Of a stretch of DNA of 39,807 nucleotides, positions 1 through 8,290 are shown in pieces. The stretch is taken from contig CAZMNF010000015.1 of NCBI GenBank assembly GCA_964567595.1, positions 1-39,807 of the forward strand. The letters are read 5' to 3'. The notes beneath the pieces are model-generated. The model was not told the DNA's origin and ran no database searches. It saw only the letters and a list, made by a program, of their open reading frames with translations. Both the position numbers and the translations under genes were made by a program. Numbering within the stretch: the stretch's first letter is position 1; every line of letters starts with the position of its first letter. This DNA is from CAZMNF01 sp964567595. Lineage in GTDB: Bacteria > Bipolaricaulota > Bipolaricaulia > RBG-16-55-9.

Positions 1-2
1 CC

Positions 3-71
3 CGAGACCTCTACCGGGAACTGGGCTACGCAGAGACGAACGTCATGATGGAGAAGCGAGTCGACGGCTGA
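3..71 (+). CDS. C-terminal end of a GNAT-like acetyltransferase (partial)
   Basis: Only the last 22 codons are in the window, open at the left edge and closed by TGA at 69-71. The tail has the 'LYRELGYAET...MMEK' pattern, which resembles the end of many GNAT N-acetyltransferases, where the last helix is followed by a strand carrying a G-Y/F-x-E-T motif and a closing M-x-K. The acceptor cannot be guessed. With so little sequence the family call is tentative. Confidence 0.5.
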   Translation, partial: RDLYRELGYAETNVMMEKRVDG

Positions 72-173
72 CCGCCGTTGCGATCGTTTTCTGCCTTTGG
101 CTCGACGGTGATCTGTGATCGTTGAGTGTTCCATCCACAAGTAATTTCTCAATCTACTGTCAGAAGAAGGGTC

Positions 174-202
174 TTGTGACAGCGGGTACCGTCGTTTACG
201 CT
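174..202 (+). promoter_or_regulatory. Predicted sigma70-type promoter of icd
   Basis: TTGTGA (174-179), a 17-base spacer and TACGCT (197-202). Transcription would start near 209, just ahead of the GAGGAGG ribosome site at 216-222. Confidence 0.5.
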
Positions 203-232
203 TGAGCCATTCTCAGAGGAGGTAGCCGTTCA

Positions 233-1678
233 GTGAGCACGACCAACCATCGCATCACCGTCGCCCACGGCGACGGCATCGGCCCGGAAATCATGGAGGC
301 GGTGCTAAGCGTGCTGGACGCCGCCGAAGCGCCGATCGACGTCGATCCCGTCCAAATCGGCAAGGCCGCCTTTGACCAAGGCCATAGCTCGGCCATTCCA
401 CCGGACGCCTGGGAGACGATCCGACGCAACCCGGCGATGCTGAAGTCCCCCATTACGACGCCGCAGGGCAGCGGCTACAAGAGCCTCAACGTCACGCTTC
501 GCAAGTCGCTCAATCTCTATGCCAACGTCCGACCGGCTCGGTCCTACAGTCCCTACGTCCACGCGCTCCATCCGGGGATGGACCTCGTCGTCGTGCGCGA
601 GAACGAGGAGGACCTCTACGCGGGCATCGAACACCAGCAGACGCGCGAAGTGGCCCAGATCCTCAAGCTCATCACGCGGCCCGGCAGCGAGCGCGTCATT
701 CGTTACGCGTTCGAGTACGCCCGCGCCTACGAGCGCGACCGCGTCACCTGCATGACCAAGGACAACATCATGAAGCACACCGATGGGCTCTTCCATCGGG
801 TCTTCGACGAGGTGGCCGAGGAGTACCCCGACATCGAGGCGAACCATCTCATCATCGACATCGGCGCCGCGCGCGTGGCCGCCCAGCCGGAACGCTTCGA
901 CGTCATCGTCACGCTGAACCTTTACGGGGATATCCTGAGCGACATTTCGGCCCAGATTGCCGGATCGGTGGGGCTCGCGGGGTCGGCCAACGTCGGGCCC
1001 GACCTCGCCATGTTCGAGGCGGTCCACGGCTCGGCCCCGGACATCGCGGGGCGCGGGGTGGCCAACCCGTCCGGGCTGTTGAACGCGGCCGTGCAGATGC
1101 TGGTGCATCTCGGCGAGTCCGAGGCGGCCGAACGGATCGAGAACGCCTGGCTCTGCACGCTCGAGGACGGAATCCACACCGCCGACCTCTACCGCCAGGA
1201 GCTGAGCGAGGCCGAAGTGGGCACCGACGAGTTCACTCAAGCCGTCATCGATCGCCTCGGGCAGACCCCGCGACGGCTCAAGTCCGTGAGGTATCACTCG
1301 CGCCGGATCCAGGTTCCCACCTCGCCGGTGCCCGCGTCGACCAAGGAACGGGTCGGGGTGGACGTCTTCATCGACTGGTCCGAGGGCGACCGCGACCCCC
1401 AGACGCTCGGGCAGGCCCTGGAGGCATTGGCTCCGGACGGACTTGAGCTCAAGATGATCACCAATCGCGGCGTGCGGGTCTATCCCGAAAGCATCCCCGA
1501 GACGTTCAAGACCGACCACTGGCGCTGTCGTTTCACAGCCACGGACGCGACGGCGTCATTCGGCCAGGTCTTGGATTTGCTTCGGGCCATCCACGACGCC
1601 GGGTACGACGTCATCAAGACCGAGGGGCTTTTCACGTTTGACGGGGAACGCGGCTACTCGCTCGGCCAAGGCGAATAG
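233..1678 (+). CDS. icd: Isocitrate dehydrogenase, probably NAD-dependent, with C-terminal extra domain
   Basis: Oxidative decarboxylation of isocitrate to 2-oxoglutarate in the TCA cycle, cytoplasmic. The 481-residue protein belongs to the isocitrate/isopropylmalate dehydrogenase superfamily. Residues 84-87 (SLNV, then TLR) match the isocitrate-contacting loop of IDH rather than the equivalent loop of isopropylmalate dehydrogenases; NLYGDILSD at 229-237 is the metal/substrate helix. The coenzyme loop at 265-272 reads HGSAPDIA: Asp-Ile where NADP enzymes have Lys-Tyr, which in this family indicates NAD. Residues after about 340 form an extra domain like that of Thermus IDH. The start is GTG at 233, set by GAGGAGG at 216-222. 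It stands alone, with its own promoter. A homoisocitrate-type activity is less likely. Confidence 0.88.
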   Translation: MSTTNHRITVAHGDGIGPEIMEAVLSVLDAAEAPIDVDPVQIGKAAFDQGHSSAIPPDAWETIRRNPAMLKSPITTPQGSGYKSLNVTLRKSLNLYANVRPARSYSPYVHALHPGMDLVVVRENEEDLYAGIEHQQTREVAQILKLITRPGSERVIRYAFEYARAYERDRVTCMTKDNIMKHTDGLFHRVFDEVAEEYPDIEANHLIIDIGAARVAAQPERFDVIVTLNLYGDILSDISAQIAGSVGLAGSANVGPDLAMFEAVHGSAPDIAGRGVANPSGLLNAAVQMLVHLGESEAAERIENAWLCTLEDGIHTADLYRQELSEAEVGTDEFTQAVIDRLGQTPRRLKSVRYHSRRIQVPTSPVPASTKERVGVDVFIDWSEGDRDPQTLGQALEALAPDGLELKMITNRGVRVYPESIPETFKTDHWRCRFTATDATASFGQVLDLLRAIHDAGYDVIKTEGLFTFDGERGYSLGQGE

Positions 1679-1728
1679 CCTCGATCGCCGATCGCAGGCT
1701 TGGGGCTTTCCCTCATCCATCGCGCCCA

Positions 1729-1757
1729 TTGCGGGTCGCTTCCTGCGGATCTAGAAT
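1729..1757 (+). promoter_or_regulatory. Predicted promoter of the TlpA-like gene
   Basis: TTGCGG (1729-1734), 17-base spacer, TAGAAT (1752-1757). The start codon chosen lies about 30 bases after the expected transcription start. Confidence 0.45.
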
Positions 1758-1793
1758 AAACCACATCATTGGAAGCGGAAGGTGATACCGTCG

Positions 1794-2363
1794 ATGAAGC
1801 GTATGACATGGTTGATCGGTGTCTTGGCGGTGGTTGCGGCTGCTGCGGCAATCGGCATGTGGGTCCTGACGCCCGGTTCCGCCCCGACGGCGGCGGATGA
1901 CGCTGAGACCGCAACGTCGGACCTGGAGGTCGCGCCGGAGGTCGGCGCGCGGGCGCCCTCGTTCACGTTGCCCACGCTCGACGGCGGCGAGGTGTCGCTG
2001 GCCGACTACGAGGGTCAACCCGTGGTGCTGGACTTCTGGGCGAGCTGGTGCCCCAACTGCAACAAGACCGCGCCCCACTTGACCCGCTTCGCCGAAGAGC
2101 GATCCGATGTGGCGGTTATCGGCATCAACATGGACCGCGAGGGCAAGAGCACCATTCAGGATCACGTCGACAAGTACGGGGTCAAGTATCCGGTCGCGCT
2201 CGACCAAGCGGGCTCCGTGACCGAGACCTATCGGGTCACCGCCACCTCGACCTACATCTTCATCGACGCCGAGGGCGTCATCCGCGACATCAAAGCGGGG
2301 ACGGCGCTCGAATACGAGGACTTCGAGGCGGCGTACCGAGACATGGCCGAATCCGAAGGCTGA
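1794..2363 (+). CDS. TlpA/ResA-like membrane-anchored thiol-disulfide oxidoreductase
   Basis: An N-terminal hydrophobic segment (about residues 5-25) anchors or exports a thioredoxin-fold domain outside the cytoplasmic membrane. The active site is WCPNC (Cys86, Cys89 counted from the ATG at 1794), inside the usual DFWASWC context of TlpA/ResA proteins, which reduce extracytoplasmic disulfides, often for cytochrome c maturation. The ATG at 1794 is preferred because AAGGTG at 1779-1784 is well placed; an in-frame GTG at 1782 would add four residues. Odd point: the residue that should be the cis-proline facing the active site is Ser152 (ATSTYIF where the family has xxPTTF). The dihaem cytochrome at 14.1 kb is a possible client. 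Confidence 0.82.
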   Translation: MKRMTWLIGVLAVVAAAAAIGMWVLTPGSAPTAADDAETATSDLEVAPEVGARAPSFTLPTLDGGEVSLADYEGQPVVLDFWASWCPNCNKTAPHLTRFAEERSDVAVIGINMDREGKSTIQDHVDKYGVKYPVALDQAGSVTETYRVTATSTYIFIDAEGVIRDIKAGTALEYEDFEAAYRDMAESEG

Positions 2364-2367
2364 GGCG

Positions 2368-2550
2368 ATGCCCGCCATAAAGGGCTTGGAGCACGTCGTC
2401 GCCGCGACGACGCGCCTGGGCGCCCTCGACGGCGAGGTCGGCGAGTTCGCCATCGGCGGGTTTCCCCTGGAGCAGTTGGCGAACAAGCGACGCATTCGGC
2501 CGCAGTCCGACGACGGACCGACGGATCGAAGCTGGATTCCGATGGAATAG
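2368..2550 (+). CDS. Citrate-synthase-like N-terminal fragment, 60 residues
   Basis: A 60-codon frame in the gap between the thioredoxin-like gene and folP, 4 bases after the former's stop. Its first 40 residues (KGLEHVVAATTRL..., LDGEVGE..., GGFPLEQLA) follow the conserved opening of citrate synthases ('KGLEGVVA.T..S.IDGE.G...GY.I..LA'). After residue 40 the resemblance stops and the frame ends with an unrelated charged tail; none of the three forward frames continues a citrate synthase downstream. It is either a relic of a truncated citrate synthase gene or a tiny protein that reuses that fold element. Catalytic His and Asp of citrate synthase would lie far beyond the end, so it cannot be an active enzyme by itself. 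Confidence 0.5.
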   Translation: MPAIKGLEHVVAATTRLGALDGEVGEFAIGGFPLEQLANKRRIRPQSDDGPTDRSWIPME

Positions 2551-2561
2551 CGCGAAGGCCC

Positions 2562-3401
2562 ATGGCCACGGACATCGATCGATTGAGCATTCTGGACGAG
2601 ATCGGAACCCGGACGCTCGTCATGGGCGTGCTCAACGTCACGCCCGACTCGTTCTCCGACGGCGGGCATTTCATCGACGCCGACGCGGCGGTCGCTCAAG
2701 CCCGCCAAATGGCCGAGGACGGGGTGGATATCCTCGACATTGGCGGCGAGTCGACGCGCCCCTATGCGGACCCCGTTCCGTTGGAGATCGAACTTGACCG
2801 TGTCCTGCCCGTCGTCGAGGCCGTGCGATTTGAGCTTCCGAACGTCCCGATCTCGATCGACACCTACAAGGCCGAGGTGGCTGACCGAGCGCTCAGCGCG
2901 GGGGCTGACCTCGTCAACGACGTGAGCGCGCTCCGCTTCGACGCGGATATGGCACGGGTCGTCGCGGAGGCGGGCGTCCCCGTCGTGCTGATGCACATGG
3001 CGGGCACGCCGCAGACGATGCAGGACGATCCGCATTACGACGACGTCGTCGCTGAGATTTCCCAATTTCTGGAGCAGCGCATGGAATGGGCGCAAGATCA
3101 GGGGATCGACAGCTCGCAAATCGTGATCGATCCGGGCATCGGCTTCGGCAAGCGCCCCGAGGACAACGTCGAGATCGTCCGCCGACTGAAGGAGTTTAAA
3201 GCCCTCAGTCGGCCGTTGTTGTTGGGGACGTCGCGGAAGTCCTTCCTGGGCGCGATGACGCAACGCCCGCCCTCAGAGCGTTTGGAGGAGACGATTGCCA
3301 GCGTCGTCGTTGGCGCTCTCCACGGTGCGGACATCGTGCGCGTCCACGACGTCGGACCGATCGTCAACGCCTTGGTGGTCGCCGACGCGTTCCGGCGCTG
3401 A
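2562..3401 (+). CDS. folP: Dihydropteroate synthase
   Basis: Condenses p-aminobenzoate with 6-hydroxymethyl-7,8-dihydropterin diphosphate in folate synthesis. The 279-residue length is typical. All family signatures are present in order: MGVLNVTPDSFSDGG (near residue 22), DILDIGGESTRP (about 59-70), SIDTYKAEVA, the NDVSALR loop, VVLMHMAGTP, IDPGIGFGK (about 190), GTSRKSFLG, and the closing IVRVHDV. These supply the pterin pocket and the pABA/diphosphate loops. The ATG at 2562 has only a weak upstream GAAGG. No other folate gene is adjacent, so it probably reads through from the promoter upstream of the thioredoxin-like gene. Confidence 0.95.
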   Translation: MATDIDRLSILDEIGTRTLVMGVLNVTPDSFSDGGHFIDADAAVAQARQMAEDGVDILDIGGESTRPYADPVPLEIELDRVLPVVEAVRFELPNVPISIDTYKAEVADRALSAGADLVNDVSALRFDADMARVVAEAGVPVVLMHMAGTPQTMQDDPHYDDVVAEISQFLEQRMEWAQDQGIDSSQIVIDPGIGFGKRPEDNVEIVRRLKEFKALSRPLLLGTSRKSFLGAMTQRPPSERLEETIASVVVGALHGADIVRVHDVGPIVNALVVADAFRR

Positions 3402-3440
3402 GGCCCACGCTCCGCAATTTCCCAGCTTGACAGTCGTCCT

Positions 3441-3469
3441 TTGTGGCGCTGTGCGCCACGCGGTATTAT
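3441..3469 (+). promoter_or_regulatory. Promoter of yceD-ruvC-polA with a palindrome in the spacer
   Basis: TTGTGG (3441-3446), 17-base spacer, TATTAT (3464-3469). A perfect inverted repeat GTGGCGC-TGT-GCGCCAC occupies 3443-3459, that is the spacer and the edge of the -35 box. This is the layout of a repressor operator, but it could also be a hairpin ending the folP transcript. Confidence 0.5.
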
Positions 3470-3501
3470 TGGAATGATTTTTCGACACCGGGTGATTTGC
3501 C

Positions 3502-4017
3502 ATGAAACTGGACCTGAGGGCGATGCGAAAGCATCCGCGGACCGCCTTCGACTTCGACGCGACGGAGTCGTGGGACCACATGTCCCACCGCGGACGAATA
3601 CTCCAATACACCCGGGACGTTTCCTTGTCGGGCGAGGCAACCTTGCGCAACGACACGGTCGACGTCTGGATCAACCTCGACACGACGATCGCCGTCGAGT
3701 GCAGCCGCTGCTTGACGCCGATGTCCACGGCCATTGAGCTGCGCGAGCATTTTAAGCTCATTGCCGAGCCGGAGGGCGGATTTAAAGGGCTCCTGATGGA
3801 AGGATTCGGCTTTCCCAACGACGCCGACGAGGTCGAGCTGCGCACCTACGCCGAGCGCCTCATCGACTCCTCGCTCGAGACGAAGCCGCTCTGCCAAGAG
3901 AACTGTCGAGGGATTTGCCCGGACTGCGGGCAGGACCTCAACGCGGGCTCCTGCGACTGCGACGACGGCCGCGCGGTCGATCCGCGCCTGGAGAAGTTGA
4001 AGGAGTTGCTCACCTGA
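3502..4017 (+). CDS. yceD: YceD/DUF177 family protein
   Basis: Member of the DUF177 family, linked in other bacteria to 23S rRNA accumulation and usually encoded beside rpmF. Cysteine pattern: C67-x2-C70 in the middle, then C131, C135, C139, C142, C151 and C153 in a 'NCRGICPDCGQDLN...CDC' tail that looks like a zinc site. Length 171 residues is normal for the family. GGGTGAT at 3488-3494 is the probable ribosome site. Here the gene is followed after 9 bases by ruvC, not by rpmF, so the usual ribosomal-protein L32 partner is missing from this locus. Confidence 0.85.
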   Translation: MKLDLRAMRKHPRTAFDFDATESWDHMSHRGRILQYTRDVSLSGEATLRNDTVDVWINLDTTIAVECSRCLTPMSTAIELREHFKLIAEPEGGFKGLLMEGFGFPNDADEVELRTYAERLIDSSLETKPLCQENCRGICPDCGQDLNAGSCDCDDGRAVDPRLEKLKELLT

Positions 4018-4026
4018 GCGTCGATC

Positions 4027-4548
4027 ATGATCGTTCTCGGCATCGATCCGGGGCTCGCGACGACCGGATACGCGCTCGTTGCATCCGAACATCCGTCGAG
4101 CCGTTACCGCGTGCTTGAAGCAGGCGTCCTGCGGACGCCGTCGCACAAGACGGTTCCCGCCCGCCTGCGGGCGATCCACGACGACGTCCGCCAACTGATC
4201 GTCGACCACGGCCCGGACGCCATGGCCGTGGAGGACGTCTTCTTCAACAAGAACGTCAGCTCCGCGATTTCGGTGTCCCAAGCACGCGGCGTCGTGCTGT
4301 TAGCCGGCGCGGACTTGGCCGTCGAGGACTACACGCCGTTGGCGATCAAGCGCCAGATCTGCGGCCACGGACGGGCCCAAAAACAACAAATACAAGCAAT
4401 GGTCCAACGGCTGCTCAACCTGAAGGCGCAGCCGAAGCCGGACGACGCGGCCGACGCGCTGGCCGTGGCGCTCTGCCACCTGTTGGCGCAGCAGTCGGGC
4501 CTGAACCGAGCCAGCGCCCTGGCTCGATCAACGGACTATGGCGGCTGA
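4027..4548 (+). CDS. ruvC: Holliday junction resolvase RuvC
   Basis: Cuts four-way junctions during recombinational repair with RuvAB. The four catalytic acids are recognisable: Asp7 (GIDPGL), Glu69 (AVEDVFF), Asp140 and Asp143 (PDDAADALAVA). Length 173 matches the E. coli enzyme. The SSAISVSQARGV segment is the conserved DNA-binding helix. Its 3' end overlaps the polA start by 11 bases, so the two are probably translationally coupled. ruvA and ruvB are not nearby. Confidence 0.95.
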   Translation: MIVLGIDPGLATTGYALVASEHPSSRYRVLEAGVLRTPSHKTVPARLRAIHDDVRQLIVDHGPDAMAVEDVFFNKNVSSAISVSQARGVVLLAGADLAVEDYTPLAIKRQICGHGRAQKQQIQAMVQRLLNLKAQPKPDDAADALAVALCHLLAQQSGLNRASALARSTDYGG

Positions 4549-7237
4549 ATCCAAGCTGAGTTGGCCCGAGTCGAGCGAGCAGGCGCCCAACCGACTGGTC
4601 CTCCTTGACGCCGGATCGATCTACTACCCCGCGTTCCACGTCATGCAGGACCTGGCCACGCCGGACGGTTTTCCCACGGGGGCGATCTTCGGCTTCACGC
4701 GGACGCTGCTCAAGGTGGTCGGCCAGTATCCCTCGGCGTACGCAGCCGTGGCGTTCGACGCGCGCGGTCCCACGGTGCGCCACGAGAAGTACGAGGCGTA
4801 CAAGGCCCATCGGCCGTCCATGGACGACGCGCTGGCGGTGCAGATTCCCCGCATCAAGGAGATCATCGAAGCTTTCCGCATCCCGATCTTCGAGGCGCCG
4901 GGCTACGAGGCGGACGATTTGATCGCCACGTTCGCCCAGGCGGCGGCTGACGAGGGCGCCGACGTCCTGATCGTGAGCGGTGACAAGGACCTGATGCAGC
5001 TCGTTAACGAGCGCGTCACGGTGCTCAAGCCCTCGCGCAAGCCGGGCGAGGATTTCCAATGGCTGGACGCCGAGGGCGTAACGGACTACCTCGGCGTCGC
5101 CCCGAGCAAGATCCCGGACTATCTCGCGCTCGTCGGCGACACTTCCGACAATGTGCCCGGCGTCCCGGGCGTCGGGGAGAAGACCGCGCAAACGATCCTA
5201 CAGCAGTTTGAGGCCCTCCACGACGTGCTGGCGCACGCGGATGAGATCGGCAACAGCCGCGCCCGAAAGGCCCTGCAAGCGAATCGCGATCAGGCGGAGC
5301 TGAGTTACGATCTCGTCCAGTTGGAGACCGTGCCGCTGGAGACCGAGGGCCTCGAGGCGTGCGCCGTCGGCGAGCCCGACTGGCCGCGCGTGCGCGACCT
5401 GTTCGCGGAGCTGGCTTTCAACAGCCTCCTCGACGACCTGGGTCTGACCGACGACGCGAGTCAGACCGACGGTCCGGACTTGGACGTCAACGTCGTGACG
5501 ACCGAACAAGCTCTGGACGATCTCTGTGCCCAACTAGGGGCGGTCGACGAGGTGTCGCTCGATCTCGAGACCACGAGCGAAAACGACATGGCGGCCGAGA
5601 TCGTCGGCATTGCGCTGTCGACGGCGTCCGGCTCCGGAACCTACATCCCGATTGCCCACGACGACCCGGACGGGCCGGACCAACTGCCGTTGTCGACCGT
5701 GCTGGATCGGCTCCGTCCCGATCTCCAAGACGGGCATCTCACGGTCATAGGACAGAACCTGAAGTACGACGCCAAGATCCTGCGACGCAACGGATTGGCG
5801 CTGGGCCGAATCGGCTTTGACTCCATGCTCGCGGCGTACCTCCTCGATCCCATGGGCCGTAAGGATCTCGGCGAGCTTGCCGAGCGGTACGTCGGCCAAT
5901 CCATCCAGAGCTTCAAGGACCTTGGGGTCGAGCGCATGACCGAGTTGCCCATTGCGGACGCTGCCGCTTACGGCGCCGCGGACGCCGAGGCCGTGGTCCG
6001 CCTCAAGGAGGCCATGGTGCCCGAGCTGGAGGGCAAGGGGCTCACGCGGCTGTTCCATGAGGTAGAGATGCCGCTGATCCCCGTCCTCGTGGAGATGGAG
6101 CTGAACGGCATCCGGGTCGATCGCGACGCCCTTGCCGAGCTGGAGAAGGAGTTGACCGTCTATCTCGACGGCCTCAAGGATGAACTCGTCAAGCTCGCGG
6201 GCGAGGCATTCAACCCGAACTCGCCGAAACAGGTCGCCCGGATCCTGTTTGAGGTTCTCGAGCTGCCGGTCGTCAAACGGACGAAGACGGGGCCCTCGAC
6301 CGATGCGCAGGTGCTCCGGGAGTTGGCGGCCAAGCATCCGCTGCCGGAGAAGCTGCTTACCTACCGCGAGCTGGACAAGCTGCTCGGCACCTACATTCGG
6401 GCGCTACCTGGACACATCCATCCGGCATCCGGCCGCGTGCACACCTCGTTCAACCAGAGCGTGACGACAACGGGTCGGCTTTCCAGCTCCCATCCCAACC
6501 TGCAAAACATCCCGACGCGCAGCGCCGTGGGCGGCCAAATTCGCGAAGCGTTCGTCGCGCCCGAGGGCCGTCGGTTGATCGGCGCAGACTATTCCCAGAT
6601 CGAGCTGCGCGTGCTCGCCCACATCGCCGAGGACCCCGGCTTGATTGACGCGTTCGCCCGCAACGAGGACATCCACGCCCGCACGGCGGCCAACATTCTC
6701 CACGTCGACCTCGACGAGGTCACCGAGCAACAGCGCGACCTGGCCAAGCGGGTCAACTTCGGCATCGCCTACGGCATGAGCGCGTTCGGGCTGGCCCAGT
6801 GGGCCAAGATCCCGCACCAGGAAGCCCAGGACTTCATCGACAGCTATTTCAAAAATTTTCCGAACGTGAAGCGCTACATGGACGAGATCGTCAAACAGGC
6901 CGACGAACAGGGATACGTGGCCTCGATCATGGGCCGTCGTCGCCCGTTCACGAGCCTCAACCAGCGCGAGCAGCGCGAGGCGATCAACATGCCGATCCAG
7001 GGCACGGCCGCCGACATCATGAAGCTGGCGATGCTGCGCGTGCACGAGCGCGTCGAAGCCGGCGAGATCGAGGCCGATATGCTGCTGCAGATCCACGACG
7101 AGCTGATCCTCGAGGCCGACGAGGCCGACGCCGAGGAGGTTGCCCGCCTCGTCGAGACGACCATGGCGGACGTCGTCGAGCTCAACGTCCCGCTCGAGGT
7201 GGATGCCAAGATCGGCCGCAACTGGGGCGAGTTCTAG
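4538..7237 (+). CDS. polA: DNA polymerase I (5' nuclease, 3'-5' exonuclease, polymerase)
   Basis: Repair and Okazaki-fragment polymerase, 899 residues with all three domains. 5' nuclease (about 1-310): FDA, YKAHR, YEADD, SGDKD and GDTSDN acids present. Proofreading domain (about 320-500): intact Exo motifs, DLET, NLKYD and the AAYGAADAE Asp, so 3'-5' exonuclease should be active, unlike Taq polymerase. Polymerase: motif A DYSQIELR, motif B RDLAKRVNFGIAYG (with the Phe typical of Pol I), motif C QIHDE. The start ATG lies inside ruvC. One oddity: Pro31 stands where most Pol I 5' nucleases have an Arg (YRA.H becomes YPAFH). Confidence 0.96.
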   Translation: MAAESKLSWPESSEQAPNRLVLLDAGSIYYPAFHVMQDLATPDGFPTGAIFGFTRTLLKVVGQYPSAYAAVAFDARGPTVRHEKYEAYKAHRPSMDDALAVQIPRIKEIIEAFRIPIFEAPGYEADDLIATFAQAAADEGADVLIVSGDKDLMQLVNERVTVLKPSRKPGEDFQWLDAEGVTDYLGVAPSKIPDYLALVGDTSDNVPGVPGVGEKTAQTILQQFEALHDVLAHADEIGNSRARKALQANRDQAELSYDLVQLETVPLETEGLEACAVGEPDWPRVRDLFAELAFNSLLDDLGLTDDASQTDGPDLDVNVVTTEQALDDLCAQLGAVDEVSLDLETTSENDMAAEIVGIALSTASGSGTYIPIAHDDPDGPDQLPLSTVLDRLRPDLQDGHLTVIGQNLKYDAKILRRNGLALGRIGFDSMLAAYLLDPMGRKDLGELAERYVGQSIQSFKDLGVERMTELPIADAAAYGAADAEAVVRLKEAMVPELEGKGLTRLFHEVEMPLIPVLVEMELNGIRVDRDALAELEKELTVYLDGLKDELVKLAGEAFNPNSPKQVARILFEVLELPVVKRTKTGPSTDAQVLRELAAKHPLPEKLLTYRELDKLLGTYIRALPGHIHPASGRVHTSFNQSVTTTGRLSSSHPNLQNIPTRSAVGGQIREAFVAPEGRRLIGADYSQIELRVLAHIAEDPGLIDAFARNEDIHARTAANILHVDLDEVTEQQRDLAKRVNFGIAYGMSAFGLAQWAKIPHQEAQDFIDSYFKNFPNVKRYMDEIVKQADEQGYVASIMGRRRPFTSLNQREQREAINMPIQGTAADIMKLAMLRVHERVEAGEIEADMLLQIHDELILEADEADAEEVARLVETTMADVVELNVPLEVDAKIGRNWGEF

Positions 7238-7423
7238 GCACCTCTTACGACTCGGTTGGCGCCATGGGCGCTTGGCGGTAGGGCCGAGAACCGTCGAGGA
7301 CGCGTCTCGAGCTGATCGCGTTCAGTGCCGATTCAGGCCGCCTGACGCTTGGTTGGCCGACGATCGCCTTGCCGTCCGTTGGGGAGCTCGACGTCGTCGT
7401 CGGCGTCACAGACGCTGGCGGCT

Positions 7424-8032
7424 CTAACTCAGCAGCTTCTCGTAGTCCTCGATCATCCACATCATTTGGGTCGTGGCCGCAAAGAACGACGCCACCATGA
7501 TCGCCTCGGTCACTTCCGCCTTGCTCGCGCCGTGCTCCAGGCTTCCCTGGATGTGGCCGCGCGTGCAATGGGTGCACCGCTCGAGCGTTGCGACTGCCGT
7601 CGCCACGAGCTCCTTCGTCTTGCGATCGAGGGCGCTGTCCTCGTAGACCTTGTCGTGGAACGTCAGCCACTCTGCGCCCATGGCATCCGTCCGCTCCGCG
7701 AACCAAGGCGTCTCGGTCTCGCCGTTGTCGCCGAGCAGCTTCTCGTAGTCGTCGTTCATCCAGAACAGTTGCGTTCCGCTGCTGATGAGCGACGCGACCA
7801 TTAGGGCCTCGGAAATCTCCTCGGCGCTGGCGTCAGCCTTCTTGGCGCGGTGGATGTGGGCCTTGGTGCAGTGCTGACACCGAAGCACGGCCGTCGAGGC
7901 GACGGTGATCAGTTCGCGGGTCTTGGCGTCAAGTTCGCCGCTTTCGTTGATGGCATCGCCGAACTCGGACCACTTGGCGGCCATCTCCGGGGCGTGCTTT
8001 TCGAACCACATCTGCTTCTCAGCGGTGGCCAT
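7424..8032 (-). CDS. Carboxymuconolactone decarboxylase family protein with two tandem domains
   Basis: The 202-residue protein is an internal duplication. Residues about 8-100 and 109-201 align end to end; each half has the AhpD-like CxxC-T-x3-H site: C52-QH-C55...H59 and C153-TH-C156...H160, and each ends in D-YEKLL. Single-domain members (AhpD) are peroxidase partners that cycle a disulfide at CxxC; others are decarboxylases. A thiol-based peroxide-removal role is more likely because both CxxC-H sites are kept. ATG at 8032 follows a good AGGAGGG. It is transcribed alone, convergent with polA. Confidence 0.8.
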   Translation of the reverse strand: MATAEKQMWFEKHAPEMAAKWSEFGDAINESGELDAKTRELITVASTAVLRCQHCTKAHIHRAKKADASAEEISEALMVASLISSGTQLFWMNDDYEKLLGDNGETETPWFAERTDAMGAEWLTFHDKVYEDSALDRKTKELVATAVATLERCTHCTRGHIQGSLEHGASKAEVTEAIMVASFFAATTQMMWMIEDYEKLLS

Positions 8033-8290
8033 GGCTTGAACCCTCCTCAGGTAGCGTCGATGGTGTGAAGTCTGGCCATGCGCTCGGTATTGCGCAAGCT
8101 ACCCGTAACGTAACGGGCCGTGCGCCCGTTTTCAGTAAGGGATCTTACGCGGCGCTGGGCCCCTCGATCCCGGATGAATCCCGAGCACCGAACTGCCCGC
8201 TCCGCGAGTCGGTCCGGAGGACGGACGGCTGGCTCGAGCCGGACGGCACCGACCGCCCTCCGTACCCTCGCTATGCGTCAACAGGCCCGT

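Noticed and set aside
305..1519. Long open frame antisense to icd (404 codons)
   Set aside because: Exact shadow of the icd codon pattern in GC-rich DNA; the translation is rich in Arg, Val, Gly and His with no family features. Similar shadows oppose folP, polA, the ligase and the protease.
8113..8132. ACGGGC-CGTGC-GCCCGT hairpin followed by TTTT
   Set aside because: It looks like an intrinsic terminator on the plus strand, but no plus-strand gene leads into it; probably chance or part of the upstream region of the minus-strand gene ending at 8032.
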